Shown here one piece after another: positions 38,493 to 48,510 of a stretch of 64,000 nucleotides of DNA. Source of the stretch: Kiritimatiellia bacterium. GTDB lineage: Bacteria > Verrucomicrobiota > Kiritimatiellia > WLWN01. The notes under the pieces were generated by a model that was not told the origin of the DNA, did no database searches, and saw only the letters and a program-made list of their open reading frames with translations. Within the stretch, counting starts at the first letter, position 1. Each line of letters begins with the position of its first letter. Location of the stretch: the NCBI GenBank assembly GCA_012103575.1, contig WLWN01000001.1, forward strand, positions 2,050,538 through 2,114,537, given 5' to 3'. A program made the position numbers and the translations under genes.

Positions 38493-39611
38493 TCACCTCC
38501 CCAACGTTTTTTCATAAATTCGATAGGTTTTATTTCGTCGTCCACCTACATGTTGAATAAGACGATTGGTGTCATCATTTGATTCTAAGATCCACGACAA
38601 TTCTGCCGATATATATCCTAACTCTATAATCGACCTAATAGTCTGATACATCAAAATTGTTTCAATGCCACGTTTTCTGTAAGGCTTTAAAACACCCAAC
38701 AAAATGAACCGTACTTTTTTAGTCTGCTTAGCCTCTCTTAATGCGTTGAGAATTCCGAATGGAAACAGCTTTCCGTCCATGAATTGAATAGCCTTGTTAA
38801 AATCCGGAACTACGCATGCTAAGCCAACGGGTTTTCCCTGTATCTCAGGAATATAGATCAGCTGAGGCCGTAAAAAAAGTTTTAACTCGATTAAATCTCT
38901 TTGAAACTCTTCCTTAGATTTCGGCACCATTCCCCAGTTTCCGGACCATGCGTCCTTATAAATATGATGAAATATGTGAACTTCCTCCTTTGAGTTATTT
39001 AAGTCGAATTGGCGAAGCGTTATGGGTAGTTTTTTTCGCGTTGCTCGCGAAATTTTGGCTAAGAGCGTAAGGTGTACTGTGTATTTGTCGATCGTATACG
39101 CAAAAAGATCCTGTGCCTTCTCAAATCCAAAGGAAGTTATCAAGTTTTCATAATACGGAGGATTGTAAGGCATCATCAGGCCCGGCATGAGATGGAAACC
39201 CTGAACTAACAAACCGCATTGATGATTCATCGTAAAATTTATGGGACCACGCATTCGCGTAAGACCTTGACTTTTTAGCCACTCCGCGGCAGCCTCAAAA
39301 AGGCTCTGTGCAACCTGTCGATGGTCTATACATTCAAAAAAACCGAAAAAGCCTGTATCATCCTGATAGATTTCCAGGTGCCGGATGAACTTTATGGCAG
39401 CAATGCGCCCCACAACGTCGCCTTGCTTGATAGCTATAAAGAATTGAGCGGATGAGTGCTTGAAAAATGGATTCTTGTTTTTGTTAAAAAGGCGGCGTTG
39501 TTGAACCATAAGAGGCGGAACCCAATAGGAATTACCTTGGTAAATTCTCTAGGGTAGGCGGATGAATTTTTTGAGGTCTGATTTTAGAATTACTTCTTTG
39601 ACTTCAATCAT
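38493..39611 (-). pseudogene. Large GNAT-fold acyltransferase, nonsense at codon 21
   Basis: From ATG 39611 the translation is MIEVKEVILKSDLKKFIRLP, then TAG (39549-39551), then RIYQGNSYWVPPLMVQQRRL onward without further stops for 350 codons. Relatives have Trp at the stop position (RLPWRIY), so TGG to TAG is likely. Later parts include GRIAAIKF, DDTGFFGFFECIDH, LTRMRGPINFTMNHQCGLLV and MMPYNPPYY. This is the large two-lobe N-acyltransferase type that, as I recall, includes bacterial ceramide synthase candidates. An internal ATG at 39509 could still initiate a shortened protein of 338 residues. Confidence 0.75.
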
Positions 39612-39774
39612 GTCTTTTTGAGTTGTGATCGCCTGGTCCTCCGTTACCAGCATTTATCCGGGACGCCAAATAGAACCGGGCGAATCGAGCAAACTCATCA
39701 GAAACGGTTCGATTATGTTCGAAGAGACCGCATATTAAGATCTTGTCTCTTGATTTAGTGGCAATGAGTGAAAA

Positions 39775-40412
39775 TTAGCGCCTTTTTTTGTTAGGAGGCA
39801 TCGTGCCAAATATATAGTCCCACAACAGCGAGCTTATACCAAAACCACAATATTCGTTCTTATAATGATGCCCCAAATGATGTTTCTTGAGCCATAGCGC
39901 CAGCTTGTGATTTTTTAACGTAAAATGATGCAAAAGATAGTGGGTCGTGTCGTAGTAGATATAGCCGATAACAAGACCTGAGATAAAAGGATTAACAAGC
40001 ACATGCCCAAGCAAGAGACACAAGGATATATGCCTGTGGCCATAGGCAAGGTTACTATGGGTGGCATGACGAGACGCAGTGGATCCTGCGGATATGCATG
40101 ATGAATGCCATGTATCAAAAAGTGTAGATGTTTCCCGATTCGACTACGCGGCTCGTAATGAAAAACATATCAGTGGAGAAGATATTCTAGTAATGTCCAT
40201 GATAGTATACCGGCAATCAAAAAAATAATAATTTGAACAAAAGGCAGGGTCCTAAACGATCGAAATAGCCAATAGATAACAGCAGGGAGGTAAAGAATAA
40301 GGGGTGTTGCAGGATGGGTGCGCGAGCACTTCTCTAAGAGCCTGTTGGAAAACAGCCGAGGGGTCACTCTTTCACTGCAAATTTTGCGTTCCATTTTTTC
40401 CTTCGTAATCAT
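39775..40412 (-). pseudogene. Fatty acid 2-hydroxylase (FA2H/Scs7-like), nonsense plus frameshift
   Basis: Pieces in order: membrane helices (TPLILYLPAVIYWLF, IIIFLIAGILSWTLLEYLLH), an in-frame TGA where CGA (Arg) is expected, then YVFHYEPRSRIGKHLHFLIH with GIHHAYPQDPLRLVMPP, a frameshift near 40030, then YYDTTHYLLHHF and KKHHLGHHYKNEYCGFGIS. The histidine layout and order match ceramide fatty-acyl 2-hydroxylases, without the cytochrome b5 domain. It would hydroxylate the N-acyl chain of ceramide. It lies upstream of and co-directional with the GNAT gene. Confidence 0.8.
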
Positions 40413-40860
40413 AGCCTTGTTTCATTCAGGGCAAATGTATTTAAATTCAAATTTAGAGCAAGGTCTTTTTGTTAAAGAGCCCCATACTCGCTCTCACAAT
40501 TTTCTTTCTATCGCTACCCGAATTTATTCGAGAACATATGTTGAGTATTATAAAATTCAGTGCCCTTTATTAAAGGCTCGTCCAAACATAAGCCGACCTA
40601 TTTGATTAAGCCGTTTTTTTTGTCTTGAAACATAAAATAAGCTCCGAATTGGCGAGCCAGCGCCAGACCACTTATTATACACCACTCATGCCCATTAACA
40701 ACGTGACCTTCACAATACCATATTTTTTTTCTCCCCTATAATCCCCAGGCCTTGGGCTCAGGTGAGTATAATGATTGTATCCGAGCCACGGCGGCTGAGG
40801 TGTGGGAAGAATAGAGTCATCGTAATGAATGCACGATACCGTTGCTCGCATCTGACACTA
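40413..40860. other. Intergenic region upstream of the hydroxylase remnant
   Basis: About 450 bp, AT-rich, with only short frames. A start and promoter for the sphingolipid run would be expected here. No convincing promoter boxes, RNA or gene were recognised. Confidence 0.35.
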
Positions 40861-40873
40861 GAGCATTTAACGA

Positions 40874-41323
40874 TTGAAATGCCTCTTTAGAAGATCTATA
40901 CTCCATGACATGAGTATAGCAACAGCAGAAATCCGGCGGCGTGCGATAGATGCCTACAAAATGGGCAAAGGTTCCCAGGCCGATATCGCATCTTCTTATC
41001 GTGTAGATCTTAGAACGTTTCAGCGTGGGCTCTCTTGTTTCAACGAAACCGGACAGACCGCTCCCCGACCGCGTGGGCATCGTCAGGCCCTCTACAGCGG
41101 AAAGCAGCTCAAGGCGTTGGCTCAACTGGGGGGCAAACATCCCGATGCAACGCTTGAAGAACTCAAGAACATGAGCGGCGTGAAGGGGTCGATCATGGCC
41201 GTACAGCGGGCGTTGAATCGGTTGGGCTGCCGGTATAAAAGAAACGCTTCACGCCAGCGAGCAAGACCGGGCGGATGTAAATCTCTTGAGAAAGCAGTGG
41301 ATCCAAGAGGTGGCCAAACTTGA
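40874..41323 (+). CDS. IS630 orfA, copy E
   Basis: Up to 149 codons. The likely start is the ATG at 40910 (MSIATAEIRRRAIDAYKMGK), giving 137 residues with a helix-turn-helix and a basic linker. It ends VDPRGGQT. One of two copies with a full, undamaged orfA. Confidence 0.85.
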   Translation: MKCLFRRSILHDMSIATAEIRRRAIDAYKMGKGSQADIASSYRVDLRTFQRGLSCFNETGQTAPRPRGHRQALYSGKQLKALAQLGGKHPDATLEELKNMSGVKGSIMAVQRALNRLGCRYKRNASRQRARPGGCKSLEKAVDPRGGQT

Positions 41324-41849
41324 TCCAAGTCGCCTTGTCTTTATTGATGAATCCGGGGCGAAAACGAATATGACTCGTCTGCGGGGCCGGGCGTTGGGCG
41401 GGGACAGGCTTTTTGCCAAAACGCCTTATGGACATTGGTGTACCACCACCTTGATTTCTTCGGTCCGCCTGGACGGAACAACAGCGGCCATGGAGGGGGA
41501 AGGGGCGACAGAGACGGCTGTTTTTGGAGAATATATTCGCCGGGTTTTTCTCCCGACTCTTTCACCTGAAGACATCGTCATCATGGACAATCTTCACGTC
41601 CATCACAATCCCAAGGTCATTGAACTCATTGAGTCATGTGGGGCCCATGTAAGATTCCTTCCACCCTACAGCCCCGATTCCAACCCCACTGAAAAAATGT
41701 GGGGCAAGATAAAGAATCGGTTGGGCTGCCTTACAGCCCGCAGTCAGCAGGAACTATCTGAAGCGATCACACAAGCGTCCGAAGAGGTTTCTCCCGACGA
41801 GGTAATCGGCTGGTTTTCTTCGTGCTACATCGCGACACCTCAATCGTAA
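41286..41849 (+). CDS. IS630 transposase orfB, copy E
   Basis: DDE domain of 187 residues (FIDESG, VIMDNLHVHH, NPTEKMWGKIKNR). It has several private changes (H-to-Y, I-to-T next to the catalytic Glu). Expressed by frameshift from orfA. Confidence 0.85.
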   Translation: MRKQWIQEVAKLDPSRLVFIDESGAKTNMTRLRGRALGGDRLFAKTPYGHWCTTTLISSVRLDGTTAAMEGEGATETAVFGEYIRRVFLPTLSPEDIVIMDNLHVHHNPKVIELIESCGAHVRFLPPYSPDSNPTEKMWGKIKNRLGCLTARSQQELSEAITQASEEVSPDEVIGWFSSCYIATPQS

Positions 41850-41858
41850 AGCGCTCTA

Positions 41859-42670
41859 GGCTTGTCGAGGTGCGCAAAGCATCCGATAGGAACCACCTGC
41901 TGTCCCATAACTTTTCAATAAAGTGTACAGCTGATATCGGCTCCACAATACCGAGCGCAACACCGTAAAAATACGCACAAAACTGTGGCGCCATTGACTC
42001 AAAAAGCTCAGGTAGCGCAGTAAAACATAGGCTAATAAGGCCATCCAGACTTGCCATTGTATTGCAACTGTGACCAAAAAAATCACAAATCTGCAGGACC
42101 TGTTTGATTTGTTTAAAAAAAGATTCAATGGCCCAGCGGGCTTTATACAAATCACAAATACTTCCCGCCGACCACTCCAGATTATTGGTAATAAAAGTCA
42201 TCTCAACAAGCTTTCCGTTTACTTCAACCTGCGCGATAATCCGACAAAAAAAATGAGGGTATTTCCCCTTACTTTTCACCGCGGTTAACACGACCCAATC
42301 ATCGCGTAGGATCGGGCCTCTCGATTTTTCCAGGCACTTCTTTACACAGCGCACCTGCATATTATCTTTGGCGCGTGTCACCCAAAACATACCTCGATTG
42401 TTCAACTCAAAGAGGTGACCAAAATCCACAGAGGCTTTGTCGAAAAGAACGATTTCCCCTGCTTTTAAAGCCGCGCAAAGCTGCTATCATGGTCTTTAGC
42501 TTTGTCTATGATAACAAAACTAGGCAACCAGTTTTGTAAATTTAAACGCAGATACAACTTCGCTTCGGCTTTACGACGGCGGTGCTTGGCCCAATCCATG
42601 CAATGAGCGATGAGTTGGATCGTACTGGCATCGACCACGTGAATGGCTCGTTTAAACCGACGAGGAAACG
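41859..42670 (-). mobile_element. IS4-family element fragment, frameshifted
   Basis: Transposase in three frames: KRAIHVVDASTIQLIAHCMD (first Asp) near 42650, KAGEIVLFDKASVDFGHLFE (second Asp), YKARWAIESFFKQIKQVLQI (Glu), then after a break near 42075 QWQVWMALLAYVLLRYLSFL to the C terminus. Frame breaks lie near 42475 and 42075. The N terminus is removed by the IS30 copy on one side, and the last codon is cut by IS630 copy E on the other. Confidence 0.82.
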
Positions 42671-43643
42671 GTAGAGTAACAATACAAGTGCAAAGGTCCG
42701 CAGCATAGTTCATTCTTTGGGTATCTGAACCCCCCCAAAGGAGAACATAGAATGCCACGAACCTACGAACATTTAAACCGTTATGAACGAGAAGTGATAG
42801 CCCAGATGCTAAAAGAAAAATATAGCTTATCTCAAATTGGCCGTCGCCTGGGCCGATCCCCCTCGACTATTTGGCGCGAATTTCGCCGTAATCGAGTCCG
42901 TGGCCGCTATTACCCAAGACACGCAAATGGCCTGGCTCAAAGCCGATTACAGCTAGCTCGAAAGCCTCAAAAAGTGATGGGAGCTAGCAAAGAACAAGTG
43001 GAGACTCTCCTGGTGAAGTATTTGGTCTCCAGAACAGATTGAAGGTCGAAGAAAGCTAGAAGGTGACCCTCCCATCAGTCGAATGACGATCTACCGCTAC
43101 TTGTACAGTCTAAGAGGGGCTGGCTACCGAAAATACCTGCGTGGCTCCGGAAAGAAAAAACGAGCGACTCGGAAAAGCCATTCACGTATACACAACATTC
43201 AGGGCCAAACGAGAAAAGAGGCCTGTGTAGTCACTCTAGTAGATCGAGCGACTCGATATCTCATCGCCGATCTTTTACCTCGATGCAATGCCGAATCGGT
43301 CAACCGTTCCGTACCTCAGTTCGCTGATTCAGGGCTCCCCTGTAAAACGGTGACTGTAGATAATGGCATGGAGTTTGCCAGCCATGCTAAACTACAGAAA
43401 AAAATAGCAACCCCCATTTTCTTTGCTGAAAGGAGAACCCCTTGGCAAAGAGGGAGCAACGAAAATACGAATGGTTTGCTTCGCCAGTTTTTCCCGAAGA
43501 AAACCGACTTTGCTGCCCACAGCTCCGCTCAGTTGAGATGGGCTGTGGAGTTACTGAATAATAGACCGAGAAAATGCTTAGAATATAGAACGCCCAAAGA
43601 AATGATGGACAGCTTCGGTTTTGCACTTGTAAGTTGAGTCTGC
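42671..43643 (+). mobile_element. IS30-family element (about 973 bp)
   Basis: Ends GTAGAGTAACAATACAAGTG and, reversed, GCAGACTCAACTTACAAGTG, followed in both by CAAA: 24 positions with about 18 matches. It is inserted between an IS4 fragment (left) and an IS1380 fragment (right), so it lies in an IS nest. Confidence 0.85.
42752..43637 (+). pseudogene. IS30 transposase, frameshifted
   Basis: N-terminal helix-turn-helix (YSLSQIGRRLGRSPSTIWRE). The frame breaks near 43020, where an extra T (TATTTGGTCT for TATTGGTCT) hides WSPEQIEGRRKLEGD, then resumes through MTIYRYLYSLRG, the catalytic TVDNGMEFASH and the C-terminal WQRGSNENTNGLLRQFFPK. The catalytic residues themselves are present. Confidence 0.88.
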
Positions 43644-44374
43644 AGGTTTGGAGCGTTTCAACGCTGCGGGCAATAAACGCGGTCGTTCCCGACTGACAAT
43701 GTTGTTTACCGGGTCGAAGTTCGCACTCAAGCATGTGGCCTTGAGTGCCCACATAGGCAAATATCGGGGCGTAACCATCATGGCCCTTCTAGGTGTAGGA
43801 AACGCCTTCTTTCGAAGAGCCTGAGTGATCCAAAGGGCTCACATCGATATCGACGGGAACAAGATCAAGCCCTTCGACATCTATGTAGCCAAAGGGGCCC
43901 GAGGAAAGAAGTTCGGTGTTGAGTTTGCGTAGCCCCATATGGGTTCTGGCTGGGGGCAGGTCGTCGGAACGACATCGGAACACCGGCTCAGAGGCTACCT
44001 TTTTAACTCCCCTTTTTAAGTCCAAAGGCATCCATAAAAATCTCATCACCCCGGTACAGGTCGATATCATTGAAATCGGTTCGACCGTTGCAAAGTAAGC
44101 CGATCTGGGTAAGGAGGATCTCCCGATCAGAGATCGCATCGGAGCGGCGTGGTTGAAAATCGGAGGGAAGAATCCGTTGAGCATGATCCTCGAGCAGCAG
44201 GCCGCAAAGATGATTTCCGCTTGTGCTGTTGAGTTCGCCCTTGCCAGTCTTTATTTTATATTGTTTCATATACACACCTATTGGGGTGGGGTTGTTTGCT
44301 TGAATACGGGTATGCTCCCCGCTTTAGCCCAACAGGTAATGAAAAATCGTCAGATTTTATCTGACGGATTTAGG
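43644..44374 (-). mobile_element. IS1380-family fragment, copy 2 (transposase N-terminal half)
   Basis: Carries the outer end (CCTAAATCCGTCAG reversed, ending at 44374) and roughly the first 200 codons of the transposase, frameshifted at the same place as copy 1 (FGLKKGS stop) but with GPFGYIDVEGLD intact where copy 1 has a stop. The other half is removed by the IS30 insertion. The shared frame break suggests that the two-frame state predates both copies or is programmed. Confidence 0.88.
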
Positions 44375-44442
44375 GATATGAATTCTTGAAAGACAACTTG
44401 GGTCAACAACCGAATTAATAATTATGATAGACAAGAGTAAAT

Positions 44443-46665
44443 ATGACTAAAATCAAAAAAGTCTGTGTAAGTACAGGTGTTTATTGGATAGAGATTCCCG
44501 AAGCAGAGCTTTGTATGGTTTGTCCTGCCCCAGCGGATACAGTCAAGCATCTGAGAAGAAAAAGGTTTATCCGAACCGTGGGAAAAATGATGTTCGTTTC
44601 GAAACAGGTCCAAATGTTGTTCTACTGTCGGACAGTTTGGTCCAAAATGAAAGCTTTTCTAATCTAAGTGAGTTTCTGGTTCTTCAAATGCTCTACTTGC
44701 AGGGCATGGTCCTGCCCAACCACCCCAATAATCAAGGCCTTCGCCCCATCCTTGTCGGTATAGAGGAACAGCTCCAGGCCCAGCTAGACTATATCTGCCG
44801 TGGTAATTATGGGTTGGTATTCGAAAAAGAAATGATGATGGCAGGTATGTCCGCTGAAGAAGCCCAGGAAATGATGCGCATCAAGCTGAAATTTGCCTTT
44901 GGAACAATCCGATCTTCCGAAGATCTACTAGACACACGCATCCTCAAAGAAGATCCTGTAGAAATCCTTAATGGTGCTTTTATACAACGAAAGGGGATAA
45001 ATAACTATGAATTGGAGTATAAAGGCGAACGGGTATCCATTGACCTTGGGTTAAAGCCAGAAGACCAGTATGAGATACCTTATCGCCTTGATCATCACCG
45101 AATCAAACGCGAATACTTTTCCATCGTGCACTCTGGCGAAGGCGATGGATGGGATATCACTCAGCCTTGCATGGCCAGCATCATCCTTTTTCAGGATCGA
45201 ATTTATCTTATTGATGCGGGGCCGAATATGCTAACAATCCTGAATTATTTGGGGATCAGTCCCAGTGAGATTCATGGGATCTTTCATACCCATGTCCATG
45301 ACGACCATTTCGCAGGATTGCCCTCGTTAGCAACGGCCCATCACCGTTTAAAATATTATGCTACCCCACCAGTACGAATGTCGATGATGAAAAAGCTTTC
45401 GGCTTTAACTCAGATTGAGGAAGACTACTTTTACAAAATTTTGGATGTTGAGGATCTGACTTTGGATCAATGGGCCAATATTGACGGTTTAGAGGCTAAG
45501 CCCGTGTATTCTCCGCACCCTGTTGAAGACAATATGTTTCTTTTCAGAACGAAATGCGACGATAGCTATAAAACCTACGCTCATTTTGCTGATTTAACTT
45601 CATTGGACGTATTCGAGAAGATGATTACCAAAGATAAGACAGAACCCGGAACCACACAGAAACGGTTTGATGCCGTCAAAGAAACCTATTTAATATCGGT
45701 AGACTTGAAAAAAGTGGATATTGGAGGAGGCCTGATTCATGGGGTAGCCGAGGATTTTAGAAAGGATACCTCAGAAAAAATTCTTTTAGCACACACAGCA
45801 AACTCCTTGACTGATGAGCAAAAAGAGATTGGTGACTCAGCCACATTCGGAATGGTCGATGTCTTGATTCCGGCTAAGGACGATTACAATTATTTATTGA
45901 CGGCCGCATTACGCTATCTGACCGCCTATTTCCCCACGGAGCCACGCTATGAGATTAACTATCTGATGAACTCATCCCATTGAGCATTTGGATGCGGATA
46001 CCACGATCATGGGGGGAAAAGACAAACCCCATGACAATCTGTATTTGTTGCTTAGTGGTTCCGCTGCTTATGAGGATTCAACCTCACATACAAAGCAGAT
46101 TCTATCCGCTGGATCCTTGATCGGTTTTTGCCCCGGATATACCGGGTCACAACCACCTAAAAGATATTCGGCTTTTTCGAATCTGTCCATGTTGAAGATT
46201 CCAAAGACCTCTTATGATACATTCGTTTGTCGGAATAACTTGGAAGGTTATGTGGAAAAGATGAACGAGGTCATTATGTTTTTTACTGAAACCGTGTTAT
46301 TCAAAAAACCTGTTTCAATATTAATGTTAGCGAGGGCCGCTCAACAAGCCGAGCCTTTTAAGTATCCTGCTGGCCACCAGATAAATGGTTGGCCTTCTGA
46401 TCAGGTAGGCCTAATTCAACAAGGTTCCATCGTCATTAAAGCACCGGATCGAACCTTGAAAAGTCTTCAGGCGGGCGACTCTTTTGGTGGTGAATCTTCT
46501 CCCCTTAAAGCGCCGGATAGATGGCGTCTGGAGGTAGAGGAAGATAGCGCCGGTTACATGTTGCCTTTTGATGTCATCGTCGAGATCTCCATGGCCTATT
46601 CCCGATTATTGACGATCTTTGCTGAAATGAAAAGTTCCTTTATTAAAAGCTCATTCTTTATTTGA
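44443..46665 (+). pseudogene. Metallo-beta-lactamase fold plus cyclic-nucleotide-binding protein, two frameshifts
   Basis: Reconstructed order: TGVYWIEIPEAELCMVCP at the N terminus (frame from 44443); break near 44575 in GGGAAAAA; then NDVRFETGPNVVLLSDSLVQ, the metal site HTHVHDDH near 45289 and a long C-terminal region; break near 45978; then cNMP-binding-like beta roll (DNLYLLLSGSAAYEDS, SAGSLIGF, SLQAGDSFGGESS) to 46665. The parts read as one ~740-residue protein. The family looks like a sensor with an MBL enzyme domain; its substrate is unknown to me. Confidence 0.75.
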
Positions 46666-46968
46666 ATGTCTGAGTCTTACACCCTCTTTTAGAGTCTGTA
46701 GCTTTTCGTCAAGCTCGGCGTGCGGATAGATTTTTTTGATGGCAGCGTCGAATGGCACTAGTTTAAGGCCTCCTTGCCCTTTTTTTATATGCATTATTTC
46801 GGTGTTTTATAACTTCTATTTCGTGCCTTGGTTTTGTGAAGTGTTGATAGTTTTTTTGGGGCCATTTTTTTGCACGCGGTTCACTTCGTCCTGGACGGTC
46901 CGGGATCTGCTTTCCTGCGATGCATTTATATAATTCTGTGACTAAACAAAACTGTTCTTCTCTGCTTA
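46666..46968. other. Intergenic region before the IS graveyard
   Basis: About 300 bp with a 65-codon frame (46736-46933) lacking any recognisable family trait, and T-rich stretches. Nothing supported. Confidence 0.35.
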
Positions 46969-47073
46969 GAGCACTTTACGATTGAGGTGTCGCGATGTAG
47001 CACGAAGAAAACCAGCCGATTACCTCGTCGGGAGAAACCTCTTCGAACGCTTGTGTGATCGCTCCGGAATAGG
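46969..47073 (-). mobile_element. IS630-family fragment, copy F (105 bp end)
   Basis: Only the orfB-side end is left: GAGCACTTTACGATTGAGGT at 46969 with TA before it, through codons for the orfB C terminus, ending at 47073 where an IS4 fragment begins. Confidence 0.88.
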
Positions 47074-47425
47074 GTTCTTTTTCCTCATAGACATAACGCT
47101 GTCTATTCCACGTTTTTGCAATAACACTAGGTCCCGATAATTACAAAACCCCTTTCCACCCAACAGGATATCACCCTGGCGAAGCAGGTCCCATTGAGAT
47201 CTAAAGAGGGTTAGCTCGCTCTTGTGTTTGTTTCCCACTGCCCAACCAAGTATAGCCCCTGTATCCAATGAAAACAGACCGATTATCTTTGCCACAGGAA
47301 ATCCACATCCCTATTTTTGCTGGCTTGGTTGAGGCCATGTGTTCTGATTAGCCGGAGTATCCGGCATTGAGACCCCAATCGCGTCAACCACCAACACGCG
47401 TTGACCAAAGGTGCCGGCATGGGAT
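47074..47425 (-). mobile_element. IS4-family transposase internal fragment (second type)
   Basis: Reading in two frames: RVLVVDAIGVSMPDTPANQN (first catalytic Asp region), then KIIGLFSLDTGAILGWAVGN, NKHKSELTLFRSQWDLLRQG and GGKGFCNYRDLVLLQKRGID. The break lies near 47285. N- and C-terminal parts are missing. A different IS4 subgroup from the fragment at 42 kb. Confidence 0.72.
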
Positions 47426-47429
47426 GAAA

Positions 47430-47759
47430 GCATATCCATCTGTGTTTCGGTATGTTCAAAGATCTCTTCGGTTGCTGAGCTGCTTTGCTTAAGATGGGCT
47501 GATGCCCGTTTTGTTTGCGTTGGTCTTGCAATCCAGCTTCTGCGTGTTGGTTATAACGTTTTACCAGCTTGCGTACCCAGTCTGGGCTATAGCCTATTAT
47601 CTGGGCAACCTGCTCACAGGTATAGTTTTTATCTGTTCTACCTAGCAACCATATCACCTGCCAATGGGCTCATTCAATACCATCAAGACAGTTGTGATAT
47701 CGCTTTTTTAATATCGGCATACGGTGATGCTTTTCTAATTTTATAGGTTTGTTTGCCAT
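47430..47759 (-). mobile_element. Second IS630-type transposase, N-terminal winged-HTH remnant
   Basis: From ATG 47759: MANKPIKLEKHH..., an in-frame TGA where CGA is expected (GIE-stop-AHWQVIWLLGR), then TCEQVAQIIGYSPDWVRKLV and KRYNQHAEAGLQDQRKQNG. This is the HTH domain of a different IS630 subgroup from the eight other copies. The catalytic domain is absent. Confidence 0.72.
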
Positions 47760-47821
47760 TCTTTAAGAATAGCAACACTGATTATTGAATAAATACTAGT
47801 CAGGTTAATCTTATATAATAT

Positions 47822-47848
47822 CCTGGATCCGTCAGTTAAACGTGGTTT
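47822..47848. mobile_element. MITE-like element, copy 4 (single end)
   Basis: Only the terminal sequence CCTGGATCCGTCAGTTAAAC plus GTGG remains. The sequence then diverges into the upstream region of the SET-domain gene. Probably a truncated copy. Confidence 0.8.
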
Positions 47849-47894
47849 TACACGATGGAATCCACCATCGTTAGACCTCAAATTTGGTCAACAA

Positions 47895-48332
47895 ATGAAC
47901 ATACACAATACTAAAATGGGGACACGAAGCATGAAACAAGATAAGTCCACGCTACATATCGATAAAAGAGAGCCATCTTTTTATAGGCTAAGAGCGGCCA
48001 GAGCATTCGTCAAAGACGCATTATTGATAGATTTGCAAACAGCTGAAGAGGTGCCTGGTCCCGACTACGCGTCCATCGATTTGGGCCATCAGCATGTGCA
48101 TCATTCGATCGCCCGCTTTATCAATCATAGTTGCGATCCAACGGCTTATGTGGATGCTAAGGCAAAGAAGATTGTTGCTGTGAAGCCAATAAAGCGTGGT
48201 GATGAGATAACGTTTAATTATTTAATCTCGGAAAGGCAGATCGTTGCCCCCTTTGACTGTAATTGTGGTACAAGCAATTGTGTCAGGCGAGTTAAAAAGA
48301 TTCTAGCTGTTGAGCAGAGCCACGACGTGTAG
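47895..48332 (+). CDS. SET-domain protein (putative lysine methyltransferase)
   Basis: About 145 residues with the conserved SET core: ARFINHSCDPTAYVD, VAVKPIKRGDEITFNYL, and a post-SET-like Cys cluster FDCNCGTSNCVRR. SET proteins transfer a methyl group from SAM to Lys, and similar small ones are found in bacteria, often host-associated. The N-terminal region is short, and the start could be the ATG at 47916 or 47931. The region just upstream is a truncated MITE end. Intact frame. Confidence 0.85.
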   Translation: MNIHNTKMGTRSMKQDKSTLHIDKREPSFYRLRAARAFVKDALLIDLQTAEEVPGPDYASIDLGHQHVHHSIARFINHSCDPTAYVDAKAKKIVAVKPIKRGDEITFNYLISERQIVAPFDCNCGTSNCVRRVKKILAVEQSHDV

Positions 48333-48381
48333 CGCCATATAACCAGCACAAGCAATCGGACGATCCTTCGGCTGGCCGTTG

Positions 48382-48510
48382 TCACGTGAACCGATCAGAT
48401 TTTTTCCCTATGTTTTTAGAGAATTTTACCTCGTAAATCTTGCAAATCCTTCGCAGCATATTTAGCTGCAATCCGGCGACCGCAACCAAATCGAATACCG
48501 GGATCGGCAC
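48382..48510 (-). pseudogene. Possible DUF697/YcjF-type fragment
   Basis: Minus-strand frame reads VFDLVAVAGLQLNMLRRICK and IYEVKFSKNIGKKSDRF, which resembles the DUF697 pattern in which a short helix pair follows a GTPase or helps membrane association. No start or continuation upstream. A small remnant at best. Confidence 0.4.

Larger units (their letters stand above)
40861..41856 (+). mobile_element. IS630-family element, copy E (996 bp)
   Basis: Flanked by TA (40859-40860, 41857-41858). Both frames are open. The right side lies directly against the end of an IS4-type transposase, so this copy inserted into an IS4 element. Confidence 0.95.
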
